A stretch of DNA of 64,000 nucleotides. Source: Siderastrea radians. Lineage: Eukaryota > Cnidaria > Anthozoa > Scleractinia > Rhizangiidae. Below the pieces are notes generated by a model. The model was given only the letters and a program-made list of their open reading frames with translations. It was not told the origin of the DNA and ran no database searches. Made by a program: the position numbers and the translations under genes. Within the stretch, counting starts at the first letter, position 1, and the number at the start of each line of letters is the position of its first letter. This document shows, piece after piece, positions 1-10,212 of the stretch. The stretch lies in the NCBI GenBank assembly GCA_964017195.1, contig OZ024893.1, positions 53,099,415 to 53,163,414 of the forward strand, read 5' to 3'.

Positions 1-204
1 CGCAACCTACGCTTACTAATTTATAGGCTAAGCTGGTAATAATGATTACGACAGAGCCATGATTTCCAAAATCAATTATTTTATTTTTTTCAGGGTATTA
101 TTTGCCTTTCTCCAGCACCAAACACTACAAGCTAAGGCTTAGGCGAGATGATACGATACATTGCGTATTTAAGCCAGTTATTATCGCTCGATCGCTTTTG
201 ATTG
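1..204. other. Unannotated non-coding sequence
   Basis: AT-rich sequence leading into the 62-bp tandem array. No open frame, splice-site pair or repeat was recognised here. Confidence 0.5.
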
Positions 205-1050
205 CTGCAACGACAGAATAAGCCAAAGCACAATGTTATACATTCTGCTTCCAGGTATCTGCTACCCAGGGAAGACAGAATAAGCTAAATCGTAATGTTA
301 GACATTCCGCTTTCAGGTATCTGCTACCCAAGGAAGACAGAATAAGCTAAAAGGCGACGATAGAAAATTCCGCTTCCAAGTGTCTGCTACCCAAGGAAGA
401 TAGAATAAGCTATAGCCTAATGTTAGACATTCCGCTTCCAGGTATCTGCTACCCAGGGAAGACAGAATAAAGATAAAACGCGATGTAAGACATTCCACTT
501 CCAGGTATCTGCTACCCAAGGAAGACAGAATAAGCCAAAGCGCAATGCTAGGCATTCCGCTTCCAGGTATTTGCTACCCAAGGAAGACAGAATAAGCTAA
601 AGCGCAATGTTAGGCATTCCGCTTCCAGGTATCTGCTACCCAAGGAAGACAGAATAAGCTAATGCGCGATGTTAGACATTCCGCTTCCAGGTATCTGCTA
701 CCCAAGGAAGACAGAATAAGCTAAAAAGCGACGTTAGACATTCCCCTTCCAGGTATCTGCTACCCAAGGAAGACAGAATAAGCTAAAGCACGATGTTAGG
801 CATTCCACTTCCAGGTATCTGTTACCCATGGAAGACAGAATAAGCTAAAGCGCGATGTTAGGCATTCATCTTCCAGGTATATGCTACCCAGGGAAGACAA
901 TAAGATTAAGCGCGATGTTAAACTTAACGCTTCCAGGTATATTCTACCCAAGGAAACAGAATAAGCTAAAGCGCAGTGATAGTGATCAAGTTTCCAGGTA
1001 CAGCATTAGGAAATCAGAATAAAGAGCGCGATGCTAATATTTCGTCTCTA
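205..1050. repeat. 62-bp tandem repeat (minisatellite), about 13-14 copies
   Basis: The phrase GACAGAATAAGC recurs at 212, 274, 336, 399, 461, 524, 586 and 648 and so on, a spacing of 62-63 bp. Each unit also carries TTCCAGGTATCTGCTACCCA. Central units are nearly identical, while those after about 880 decay progressively (shortened and substituted). Because 62 is not a multiple of three, any open frame across it only echoes the repeat in rotating frames, so it is not a gene. It is a local minisatellite, and the function, if any, is unknown. Confidence 0.95.
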
Positions 1051-2021
1051 GGTATGTACACTGAAATCGTAATTGTGATTGCTACTTACCAAAGACCTCT
1101 TGTCTCTTATTGTCTCGATTCCATAGCATCGTAGATCGGTCACGTCATTACGACGCACGCGATTTTCAAAACCTCATATTTCCCGCCAGCATTGTGTTAC
1201 ACGCAAAACACAAATGCAATATCATGTTTTGAAGAAAACCTGGTATTACCCAAGATGTCGCTACAATATTTAGGTTGAAACGTTCTATACTTGAAATACA
1301 GTAAGTAAAATATCAAAAGGAAAACTCAATAAAGCTGGGGAAAGTTAATACATGATACCAGTGTAGCTCGAATAAATTATAATCGGAGTCATGAAAGCGC
1401 CACGTCTCTAACATACATTTCCTCACACAAAAATCAGTAGCCTTAGACTAAAAATTGATCGATGTCGGGTTCTTGTTCGACCTACATACAAATCAATGCA
1501 TCTTAGTAAAGAAAATTAATATGCGCGGCTTACTAAGAGGCATCGAGGAGAATTTGCAGGCTTACGTAAATAAATAATAAATTCCCGCCAGATAATTCTC
1601 ACACAAACTTACGATTCTGTTTTGACAGCCACCCAGGAAAATCTACTAAAATCACCCGGTTTTGATTGTCACAAAGGACTATGGTGGCGGTCTAGCAAAG
1701 AAAATATATCATAAAACTGAAACGATGAACATCATTACAAACGGCGTGACAAGACTGAATAATTCTCTGGCCCTGTTTTGGGTCTCGTTTCCTGGCGTAT
1801 GGTGACAAATTGTGCAACTTAAACCCTTTCTGTTGTTGGCATTCGACAGAGCCAAAAGAAGGTTAACCGAAAATCAGACTTACTGACCTTAAAATTCCCC
1901 CACTTGCACTGACTGCGCTCGTTCTTTCCTGTAATAATTTTTGCTTCACGACGCGATCGCTTTACTCATAATCTGAATCAAGAGAAAATTATTTTCTCTT
2001 GTCTTAATGTATGTCACCCTG
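1051..2021. other. Non-coding sequence, nothing recognised
   Basis: About 1 kb between the minisatellite and the broken minus-strand reading frame. Stops are frequent in all frames, and no repeat family or RNA gene was seen. Confidence 0.5.
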
Positions 2022-2306
2022 TTAAATAACCGCACGGTCACATGCCGACCGCACGTGTTGATATAATTCTTTACATTGCTGACAGAAATGATTGGCGTAA
2101 AATAACGCTTTAAATGAATACGTGCTGCGAATTTTTTCATGGCCTAAGTCCCTCATGCAATGGCCTTGATGAATTCTGTGAACATTATTTTCTTTCTGTG
2201 CATGCAGATGTTGTAAGTAAACTGTGGCTTTGTTGTAGGACTCTTCTGTGATCGTTTCTGGTGGATTGTTCGTAGGCTGCCCATTCAACATGGCAGAAAT
2301 TACATA

Positions 2307-2474
2307 AAGTTATGAATATATGAAATTCATATATTTGAACTGCGGAATGAAGAATTAAACGTAAAGAAGATCCTCGCAGTTATTAACGCAACTTATAATA
2401 ACTGCGAGGATCTTCTTTACATTTAATTCTTCATTCCGCAGTTCAAATATACGAATTTCATACATTCATAACTT
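2307..2474. repeat. 79-bp near-perfect inverted repeat (long hairpin)
   Basis: The arm 2307-2385 and the arm 2396-2474 are reverse complements with about three mismatches and a loop of about 10 nt (ACGCAACTTA). This would form a long hairpin in RNA or a cruciform in DNA. It belongs to the insertion at 2307-2672. Confidence 0.95.
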
Positions 2475-2529
2475 CATCTTCATCTTTCCCGGGTATAACA
2501 CGAACCAATTTAATGACCAGCTCCCAGTT

Positions 2530-2601
2530 GGCTTGTTAGCTCAATTGGTTAGAGCGCTGCACCGGTATCGCAGAGGTCAGGGTTCGAATCCCGGCAAGCC
2601 T
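2530..2601 (+). tRNA. Degenerate tRNA-Thr(GGT)-like sequence inside a repeat
   Basis: An acceptor strand GGCTTG pairs with CAAGCC. The D arm is GCTC…GAGC. The anticodon arm is CTGCA/CGCAG with loop CCGGTAT, giving anticodon GGT (Thr). The B-box-like GGTTCGAATCC is present. The T stem is short by about one base pair and has an A·G mismatch, and the bottom pair of the anticodon stem is A·C. It also lies within a mobile repeat with target duplications. It is therefore best read as a tRNA-derived promoter or core of a retroposon rather than a working tRNA gene. GGT anticodon Thr tRNAs are unusual in animals. Confidence 0.6.
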
Positions 2602-2837
2602 GATTTTTTCAGGCTTTCTTTTCGCAACTGCATAAGTTGCGTTAATAACTGCGAGGATCTTCTTTACATTTAAGAAATTACATAGTTCACAGTAGTTAAT
2701 GCAACAGCAACTCTCGTAACCATGTCAGTTCCCTTTGATTTGGGCGGCACCTCTTCCCTTTCAATCGCTTGGTTGATCTCGTTAACATGATGCGTTTTTC
2801 GCTGTCGGTGAAATTCTGCTGCTTCGTTTTTCAGTAC

Positions 2838-3355
2838 CCTTGCACCAAGAGCCTGGTAAAAAGTCTGGTAAGCCTCGTCAAGTCTGGTTCAACCAGACTT
2901 ACCAGGCTTTTGTGAAGAAAACAAGTCTGGTAAAAAGTCTGGTAAGCCTGCTTTTACCAGGCTTTTAGGGTAAGCCCGGTTGTATTGTACCACAGAAGCC
3001 TGGTAAGGCCGGTTTAGGGACGAAAATTATAGCCCGAAAAGTCAGGTTAGTCTGGTTTAACCAGGCTTTTATGGTGAGCCTGGTTCGAAAACACTACCTG
3101 AAAAGCTTGGCTAGCCTGGTTTAACCAGGCTATCTTGGTACGTCTGGTTCCAAACCAATACCTCAAAAACCTTGTGTGTCTGGTTTTACCAGGGTTTTCC
3201 AGAAAGTCTGGTTCGAACATATCATATGTACCTGAAAAGCCCGGTTAGCGTGGTTGCAAAACATCACAGTACTTGAAAAGTCTCAAGCCCGTTCTAAGAA
3301 TTCAAAAACCTAGAAGCCAAGGTTTCCCTGGGTTTTCCAGGCTTTTGGTTAACAG
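2838..3355. repeat. Array of palindromic AAGCCTGGTTTAACCAGGCTT-like units
   Basis: Dense repetition of AGTCTGGTAAGCCTGG and of its reverse complement (AACCAGACTTACCAGGCTT, TTAACCAGGCTTTT) builds many overlapping small hairpins, interleaved with less similar spacers. The left boundary CCCTTGCACCAAGAGCCTGG reappears, inverted, at the right boundary of the related array near 19668. The two arrays are therefore members of one repeat family with a defined end. Confidence 0.85.
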
Positions 3356-4795
3356 TGTTTGACAAACGTTCCAAGCAATTCTTACGTGCCTCAATGATAA
3401 TTTTTATTGCAAACTGTAGTGCAATTTCTAATACATATTCTATGGAAATTCAAATGGCCAGGGTACAAAACATAAACATACACTATAATTGCCATACCAC
3501 CAAAACCAACAACGTACAGTGAATAATGATTATACAGTGTATATCTTAACAAAACTTTCTAATACCAAATCGATTTTAAACATGGAGCAATCCTATAAAC
3601 ATTAACTGAACTCTAAGTTGGCTTATGACTTTTCAGCTTGAGAAGTGACGGCCTAGGGATTAAAAATGGTTGTGACATTCGCCACATTTACAGGTACACA
3701 CACTGTACTTTGCAAACTTTTACTTTGGTTGACTGAAATTTTTTCGTCTCTACTGAAGAGCTAAACAAAAAAAAAATACAGTTAAAACTAAAGTGTTGCA
3801 TTGCACTGTCGTCTGAAGATGTTGATTAAGATACTTTACAGAACGTGATACATTTGCAAAATAATACTGATCAGCCAGAGCTTTTACGACTGCAAATCAA
3901 ATTCAACAGAGGAACCAAAAATGTTTCCATTGCTAGACTATTAAGTCATCAGCCACTCCATAGGACCGTCTGCATACAGGCTACTGTAACGTCCATTGTT
4001 TTGACAAACACTCGTACAAACCATTGATTGAAGCTTAACAATTCTAGTAAATGGTTAAAATTTTAATTTCTTTCAAAAAATATGAATTCTCCTGTACATC
4101 TTTTCAGAAATTATGTTTCACACGCTAAAACAAAGCTAGAGGAATCAATTGCCACTAGATTTGTTTCTTTATGCAGTGGTCTCACAAACCGTGATTCAGA
4201 TTTTTTGCATCTGTGTTTGTTTGTAAGCTGCTAAAGTTACATGTGTCAGTATCGATTAGAGCTAAAAAGTACTACTTGTACCTTAAGAAAATAAGCTAAA
4301 ACTTTCAAATAAAATTAAAAATTCACAATGTAAGGCTGAGAGATAAAAGGCACTACATGTACCCCTGGAAAAACAAAAGCTAAACCTTTCAAATGGAAGG
4401 AAAATTCAAATTTGCGGACATGGTATTGCTGGAAAACTATATTACAACTTTGGCTGAATTTCATCAAATTGGTTTAGGAGCTGCTCACTTAGAATTTAAA
4501 AACACATACACAGTTACCACTTACGCACAACTGCAAAGCAAGCTCTTGCGTATTGATTACAACGTATGTACTTTGATATTACAAGTACATATTATATTTC
4601 AATCTAATTTTGATAGCATTTGTCAAAAACAAATTAAAAAGATATGCCCCCAAAAATCTCTTATGTACATTACAATGTAACTTAACTTAAAAGTATTTTT
4701 TGTGCTTAGAGGTTTTTTTTTTGCCATAAGATATGAAAAATTATCAACAATGCAAAAAATGAAAGGAATCTGTGAAGGTATAACTTTGGTGGGCT

Positions 4796-4883
4796 GTAGT
4801 TTCAGTTACTTGATCTCATTCAATACATGTATTAACCATGTAGTTTCAGTTACTTGATCTCATTCAATACATGTATTAACCAT
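4796..4883. repeat. 44-bp perfect tandem duplication
   Basis: The sequence beginning GTAGTTTCAGTTACTTGATC and ending GTATTAACCAT occurs twice, back to back, without a visible difference. It is a recent local duplication with no coding content. Confidence 0.95.
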
Positions 4884-6163
4884 TACGTGCAAGATAGAAA
4901 GCTGTTTCCACGAAAACAAAATCTGGAAAGAGAATGAGGTACATTGTGTGTACATGTTGACTTCAATTTGGTTCATTTTGATGTCTCATTATGCTGGTTG
5001 CCACCTTCATCATGCAAGCTGAACTTGATTTTTAATTATTACATTCTTTCCTTCACAGCTCCAGTTTTCTTTTGAGCCTGCTTTTTTTGCCTCTTGATTC
5101 TTTTCCTCATTTATAAATAACTTTTTGTGGCAAAAGTCCAGGGCTAAACGAACATTTTCAAACTTATTATTTTGATCTGAGTTTCATCATGTAAAAATCT
5201 TACAAAGATGTCTGAACTGCTAATGTGGCTTAATGTGTACATGTAACAAGTGATCCAAGCAAAAGTGTCTCACCCTACATGTACAGGATTGCTCCATGTT
5301 TAAACTAATGCCTCTGTTCTGTTCTGTTTCAGGTCTAATTGAAAAAGTAACAAAAGTACACTGTACATACAAAGGACCAATTTAGACTATGTTGTATGCA
5401 TGCTAATGAACAGCCTACAATGCAAGTTGTTCCATGCAAATAAAAGCTAAAACTTTCTCATGTCTGTCGTGCATGGCATAAAAAATGCTGGAGGATTTTG
5501 AAATGTGTTAAAACCTTATGACAATCATAGCCAGAGGCAATGATAAATGAAGTGAACTGGTTACAATATTTCCAATGATATGCCAGACCAGCAGCATAAG
5601 CAAAACTCAGACTATCTAAATAGGCCCAGAACTGCAAATGTTGTGGTATTTCTTATCTGCTTTGTTGCCAAGGATTCCCTGTTAGACTTGGAAGTACTGT
5701 TTTCAGTTTTTAACAAATGCACCTGGAAAAAAAATATAAAGTAAAATAAACATAAATAAAATAACAAGGAAAATAACCAAAAACACTGCAACCATATTGT
5801 ACAGTTCCTCTTAGAGGAACAGGAGTAGCTAGTATCTTTGGTATGACATCTACATGCACACCTTTTGCATGCTCTTATAATTACGTACATGCAGCCCCTA
5901 AAAAATTTGAGGCAAAAAAGTACTGTAACATAACAGAAGTTGATTGGTGAACTGTAACTAGAAACACCTACTCAGTGACTTGCAAAGGTCTTTGAAGGGC
6001 CAGTTCTACATGAAAGAGAGGGTGGACTGGCTAGTTTATTAGATTTCTCACCCAAAAAGGGTTAAAGTGCCTGTCTTGTCCTTTATGTATACATGCAGCC
6101 AGGATTTAGTTACAAAACTGAAACAGTTGGTGGGTGACCATCTTGTCTGTACAGTATTTAGCA

Positions 6164-6200
6164 AATAACAAAATAAATAAATAAATAAATAAATAAATTA
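6164..6200. repeat. (AAAT)n microsatellite
   Basis: An uninterrupted AAATAAATAAAT run of about eight units with imperfect flanks. Confidence 0.9.
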
Positions 6201-7529
6201 AACATAAATAAAGTAGGGTTATTCATCCAGACAGGAAATCCATGCAATAAGGCCCCACATAAGTACACAGCTAGGTCACACGCTAAAGTATGTGTCAATA
6301 ATAGTATCGACTAATAGAACTTGACAGTACTGCTATTGCAGACCACCAGAAATTGAATTGCAAGTAAAATCTGAAGTTGACAGATGTACATTATTTCTTA
6401 TGTGACCAAAAAGTGACATGTCAATAAAGGTTATCATAAATTAATAATTCCCAGTCATTCATGGTAGAAGGAATGCAAAAACACAGTATCGGTAAGTTGA
6501 TAAAAATTCACACCAAAACTGGTTCACTTTGATTTTACAGAAGGTGATGTTGATTGAGAAATTTTAGAATATCCAGCCACTTATTTACTTGTGTATTAAT
6601 GTTTTATGAACAAAAGAGATCATTCTTATTCAGTGACATGCAAATTGCTTGCCAGATAGATTCTAATTTAGCCTGTCTATATTTGCTCACCAAGTCCAAT
6701 TTTTTGACTGAGTTTGAGTAACGAACGTTTGTCCTGAGGCTACACTGTATATCAAGCTGTTGTAAAGATCGTTCCAATTGGCTGCAGAAGGAGAGAGCTG
6801 CTTGACTATAACACAGTCATTGAAATTTATTCAACCTATTTACTTGCAAGAAAAGTCAATATCTAAGAAGTATTATTTTATATTCTTGCAAAAATCCAAC
6901 TTATTTGGTAAAATTCGAATATCTTGCAAATGAAGCTAACTTTTTTCACTGGACATTTAATATGTCTGGTCGCCAAACTCGGCTGAGTAACTTACATGTA
7001 CTTTTCTGGCCTCAGCCGAACGAACCAATATGGCCGCCAAAGAGGAGGTAGAATCTATTCAAGAAATTTAAGATTAATACTGTACCTTTGTGTAAGGGAG
7101 GGTAGCTCTGCATCGAATCCCACAACTCTTTAACTACTGGAGTACAAAACTATCCACGTTTTATTTTCTGGCGCACACAAACACGGAGAAACCAGCCACA
7201 TTTTATTCTTCAAGTCCAACACAAACATTCACCGGTTACTTGCGCCTGCAATTCTCGAGCGTGCGGTTGTAAATCACATGACCCCTTGAAAGCGGCCAGG
7301 TCACACAGCTGGGTAACCGGCGGTGAGATTCAAATAAAATGGGGTTGTGTCGAATAGAGCTGGTTATCGTACGTGAAAGTGGTTTATTACGCTATTCTTT
7401 AGATTATTTTCGCTTACGATTCGCAAGGCTCAACTCAGAACGTGCTCTGTTGGAAGATGATTGTAAAGATGGTTGATGATTGCTCGATCCAAGTATGAAC
7501 GGACTGATCGATCGATTTCAAGGCCGGTG

Positions 7530-8159
7530 AGTACATGTAACCTCATTAATCATAATACGTAGCTGGTATGACTAACATTTCATGTACATTTAATTTTCTG
7601 TGGAGGGCTTAAAGTTCCTTTCTTTGTGACATTCTGCCAAATGAGTGTAACAAGCTTTAACACACAGTGTAAGCGACGCTTACACTGCAAATTTGCACGT
7701 TGCAAATCATAATCAAAAACGGCCTTTGTGAAATTGAACCCAAGTGGGACAGTGGTATCAAGTAACAACGAAAGCCATTGTTCACACATGTGGCATTCTG
7801 TGACTTATACTTTTCACATCAAAGTGTGATAAGCCCGGCGTAGTAAAACAAACGTTTACCGACCAAGAAGTAGTCGACGTACCATTATCAGAACTTCGCA
7901 AATCCGAATTGAGGAGTAGGCATTTCACATGTAAGCACGTACGTGTATCTCCATGCATCTACATGTATCATTGGTGATTAGTTGTAGGTGATTTCATAAT
8001 GCCTACACGCTAACCAACCGTTCAGTTGAAATGCGTTTCACTCAGATACGTGTACACATTAACTTGAATACAATGAAAGCCTAAATCTTTCTTTAATCAC
8101 TCGTCAAAGCGGAGTAAACATGAAATGAAACATGCATAATTTGCCAATTAGTGAGTTCT
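7530..8159. other. Non-coding sequence, nothing recognised
   Basis: Several TACATGTA palindromes are present. No exon, repeat unit or RNA gene could be identified before the TTAA element starting at 8164. Confidence 0.4.
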
Positions 8160-8163
8160 TTAA

Positions 8164-10208
8164 AGTGCACCTAACCCTAAAAAGTTTTTCCCCGTCAAAT
8201 AAATCCTGTTATCATTTGGAGCATTTCGTCACAAAAAGTTTTTGATTTGGTTTAATCCCTGATTTTCTGTGCGCGGTTGAAGTACGAAAAATCGGCCCAA
8301 AATAGACACCATTTTGGTTCAGGGTCGAGCAGTGAGGGCATGGGACTTGTCACCTTGTGACGTCAAATCAAGAACCCGCAGTCTCGCGCTATCTCTGTCG
8401 GAGCTATATTTCTCTTGAGCTCTCGAAGATGTACAGAAAACTGTCGACCGTTCGTATTGCTCGGAGACATAGTAACCAAAGAAACGAATCACAAGACGTA
8501 TCACTACAAAAATACAGCATTTTTTGAAGACGAGCGACCAGAGGCGAAGGGACGAAATGAGTGGATTTTGTAAAGCAATAGCGAGCAAAGCGGCAGCGTT
8601 CCAAGCACTCGATACTACGCTCGATGCATTTTAAGCAAAGATTTGTTGTCGCAGAAGAAGGTATGAATGAATGAACAACTTTAGTATCCGATCAAACGAT
8701 AGCTTTTTGTGTATTTCCAATGATTCAACGGCCGATTAACCACAGAATACCCGCGATACGCAGAAAATTATTACCTTTGCGAATTATTCAAGTTGGCTAC
8801 ACGGTAAGCTCTAAATAATTACATGTAAGCGGTGCCCAAACCAGCGAAGGGTTTAAAATTAAAGACCGTATTTATAGAAAGTCCTCCTTCAGCAGAACCG
8901 AACGCGCTTTCTCCACAATAACAAGCCATTGCCATTATTCCTTATTCTAGTCTATGAACGTCCCTCGCTATGAGAATTTTATCTCGAGTGATATTAAATC
9001 ACTCGAGCATATCAAAGCATTACTGTGCAGAGATCCCTTTTTCATATCCTCCGTTGAAGTAGAGGACAAGCAGTCTCTTTCTTAATTCTTTTATTACCAT
9101 TTTTTGTGCGAAAAAAGGCCACATAAAGGTCGGAAGTGTGAGCGATGAGCGGCGAACCCTCGAGTCGCGAGTTAAGCGAGGGCCGGTTGATTTACATAAT
9201 TTGTACATTTCCGCTCGCGCTGGGATCTGAGGAAACTGCTTGCACGTTGACGAGAGAAAAATGATTGGTAAGATAATCTCAGTTGAACCGATACTAACAA
9301 ACTCTCGTGCTTATAATTCTCGTCAATGTCCTTTAGAAAATAATTGCCTTCCTGATTCACTAGTGTTATAAATTGTTATTGTTAACGCTGGTTACAGAAA
9401 TGGACAAGACGTAAGTAATATCGCAGTTTCCACATTTACTTCTACGTAAAATAAATAAATGAAGAAAGGAATGCTTTATTAAAATCTCCATTTCTATAAG
9501 AGGTTCCCTCAGCTTAAGTATAAATTTCAAATGCGAGAAGCGGAGAGCAGGAAAACCAAGACCAAACGTGAAGACCGAACGTGCGAAATAAAACATGTAA
9601 ACACTCACGGGCGAAGCTCAGCATTCCGGTTTCTTCGCGGCCCTCCAAGGCCAATCGTAAGTTGCTTTATTTACTGTTCCAGTTCTTAGTTTGCCTTTAT
9701 TTCCTTTTTGCATTGAGCAATTCATTCTTCTTTGGTGAGCGGCTTTTTAGCAGATATGGACAGGACGGCACTTTCTTCATCTTTTGGCGGTGTACTGTCG
9801 ACTTCGTGTTCCGCATCTATCTCGTATTTAGAGCTAAAATTCATCTACAAATCAGCAGAATCCGCGTAGCTCCTCTCAGTATCTGCTTTGGAATACAACA
9901 TTGGAATTTTAGTCATACTATGACTTTGTTCGAATTAGCTAGAAGGTCAGAAGGCTTCGATGAACAAATAAAGTCAGAGAAACACAGCTAAAAACTAAGC
10001 GGCGTGGAATTCTTGGTTCTTGATTTGACGTCACAACTACGGCTCGCCCCAGGTTCCTCTTACTCGGACGTGAACCAAATTTTTCTTGAATTTAACAGGG
10101 CACAGAAAATTGAGAATTTAACCAAATCAAAAAATTTTTGCGAAGAAATGTTCCAGATGATAACAGAATTTATTTAGCCGAAAAAAAATTTTAGGGGTCA
10201 GGTGCACT
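8164..10208. mobile_element. TTAA-flanked DNA transposon, about 2.0 kb, non-autonomous
   Basis: TTAA at 8160-8163 and again at 10209-10212 flanks an element with ends AGTGCACCTAACCCTAAAA and, on the other side, the reverse complement of AGTGCACCTGACCCCTAAAA. The inverted similarity continues for about 200 bp (for example CTGTTATCAT, TTTGATTTGGTT, GTGACGTCAAATCAAGAACC) with many substitutions, so the copy is old. TTAA target duplications are characteristic of the piggyBac and Kolobok superfamilies; AG-starting ends fit Kolobok better, but this is inference. Internal open frames such as 9584-9991 match nothing I recognise and no transposase motif was seen. Confidence 0.8.
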
Positions 10209-10212
10209 TTAA

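Larger units (their letters stand above)
2307..2672 (-). mobile_element. tRNA-containing foldback insertion with 12-bp target site duplication
   Basis: A 366-bp segment is bounded by the direct repeat AGAAATTACATA at 2295-2306 and 2673-2684, as expected of a transposed insertion. Its left part is a long inverted repeat (2307-2385 against 2396-2474). Then come an AT-rich spacer, a tRNA-like sequence (2530-2601), a small AGCCTGA…TCAGGCT hairpin (2597-2615) and a third partial copy of the inverted-repeat sequence (2634-2672). A tRNA-like core with 12-bp target duplications suggests LINE-mobilised (SINE-like) retrotransposition. From memory, the combination of this tRNA with the GCGAGGATCTTCTTTAC tail is widespread in coral DNA. 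The strand is assigned as minus because the tail-like end GTAAAGAAGATCCTCGC then lies at the 5' side; orientation is uncertain. Confidence 0.8.
2022..2846 (-). pseudogene. Minus-strand coding remnant split by a tRNA-bearing insertion
   Basis: Reading from about 2846 down to the stop at 2022, one frame stays open on both sides of the 2307-2672 insertion. If the insertion and one 12-bp target copy are discounted, the codons on both sides are in register (…TAT GTA ATT TCT | GCC ATG TTG…). The remnant has a basic, helix-rich start, then TRVAVALTTVNYVISAML, an acidic loop and a C-terminal segment with HFCQQC. The pattern Arg-x-Ala-x-x-Leu-x-x-x-x-x-x-x followed by a helix with an 'AxxxLQHLHAQKE'-type end is reminiscent of the C-terminal part of DUF3987-type primase/helicase proteins, which also travel in mobile elements. 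That identification is weak inference. The upstream end runs into the CCTGG palindromic array, so the 5' part is missing. It is most likely a decayed mobile-element or host gene fragment. Confidence 0.5.
3356..7529. other. AT-rich non-coding stretch (intron or intergenic)
   Basis: No recognisable exon. Contents include a 44-bp direct duplication (4796-4839 and 4840-4883), an AAAT-type microsatellite near 6164-6200, and repeated short phrases such as AAAAGCTAAAACTTTC. Around 7430-7529 a GC-richer segment ends in AAGGCCG|GTGAGTAC, a good splice-donor match that could close a 5' untranslated exon of a plus-strand transcript, but no partner exon could be assigned with confidence. Confidence 0.4.

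Noticed and set aside
313..555. Minus-strand frame repeating LPWVADTW
   Set aside because: It is the translation of the 62-bp minisatellite. The repeat length is not a multiple of three and the frame does not persist.
205..1050. CRISPR-like array
   Set aside because: Units are tandem without unique spacers, and the genome is animal-like.
2530..2601. Functional tRNA-Thr gene
   Set aside because: The T stem is defective, the anticodon GGT is unusual in animals, and the sequence lies within a transposed repeat with target duplications.
7033..7074. ATGGCCGCC start codon and short frame as a first exon
   Set aside because: It encodes only 13 codons before a stop, and the nearest GT (GAG|GTAGAA) is a poor donor with no partner exon.
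9584..9991. 135-codon frame inside the 8164-10208 element as a transposase
   Set aside because: It has no DDE/D or zinc-finger motif. It is Phe/Leu-rich, consistent with chance translation of AT-rich DNA.
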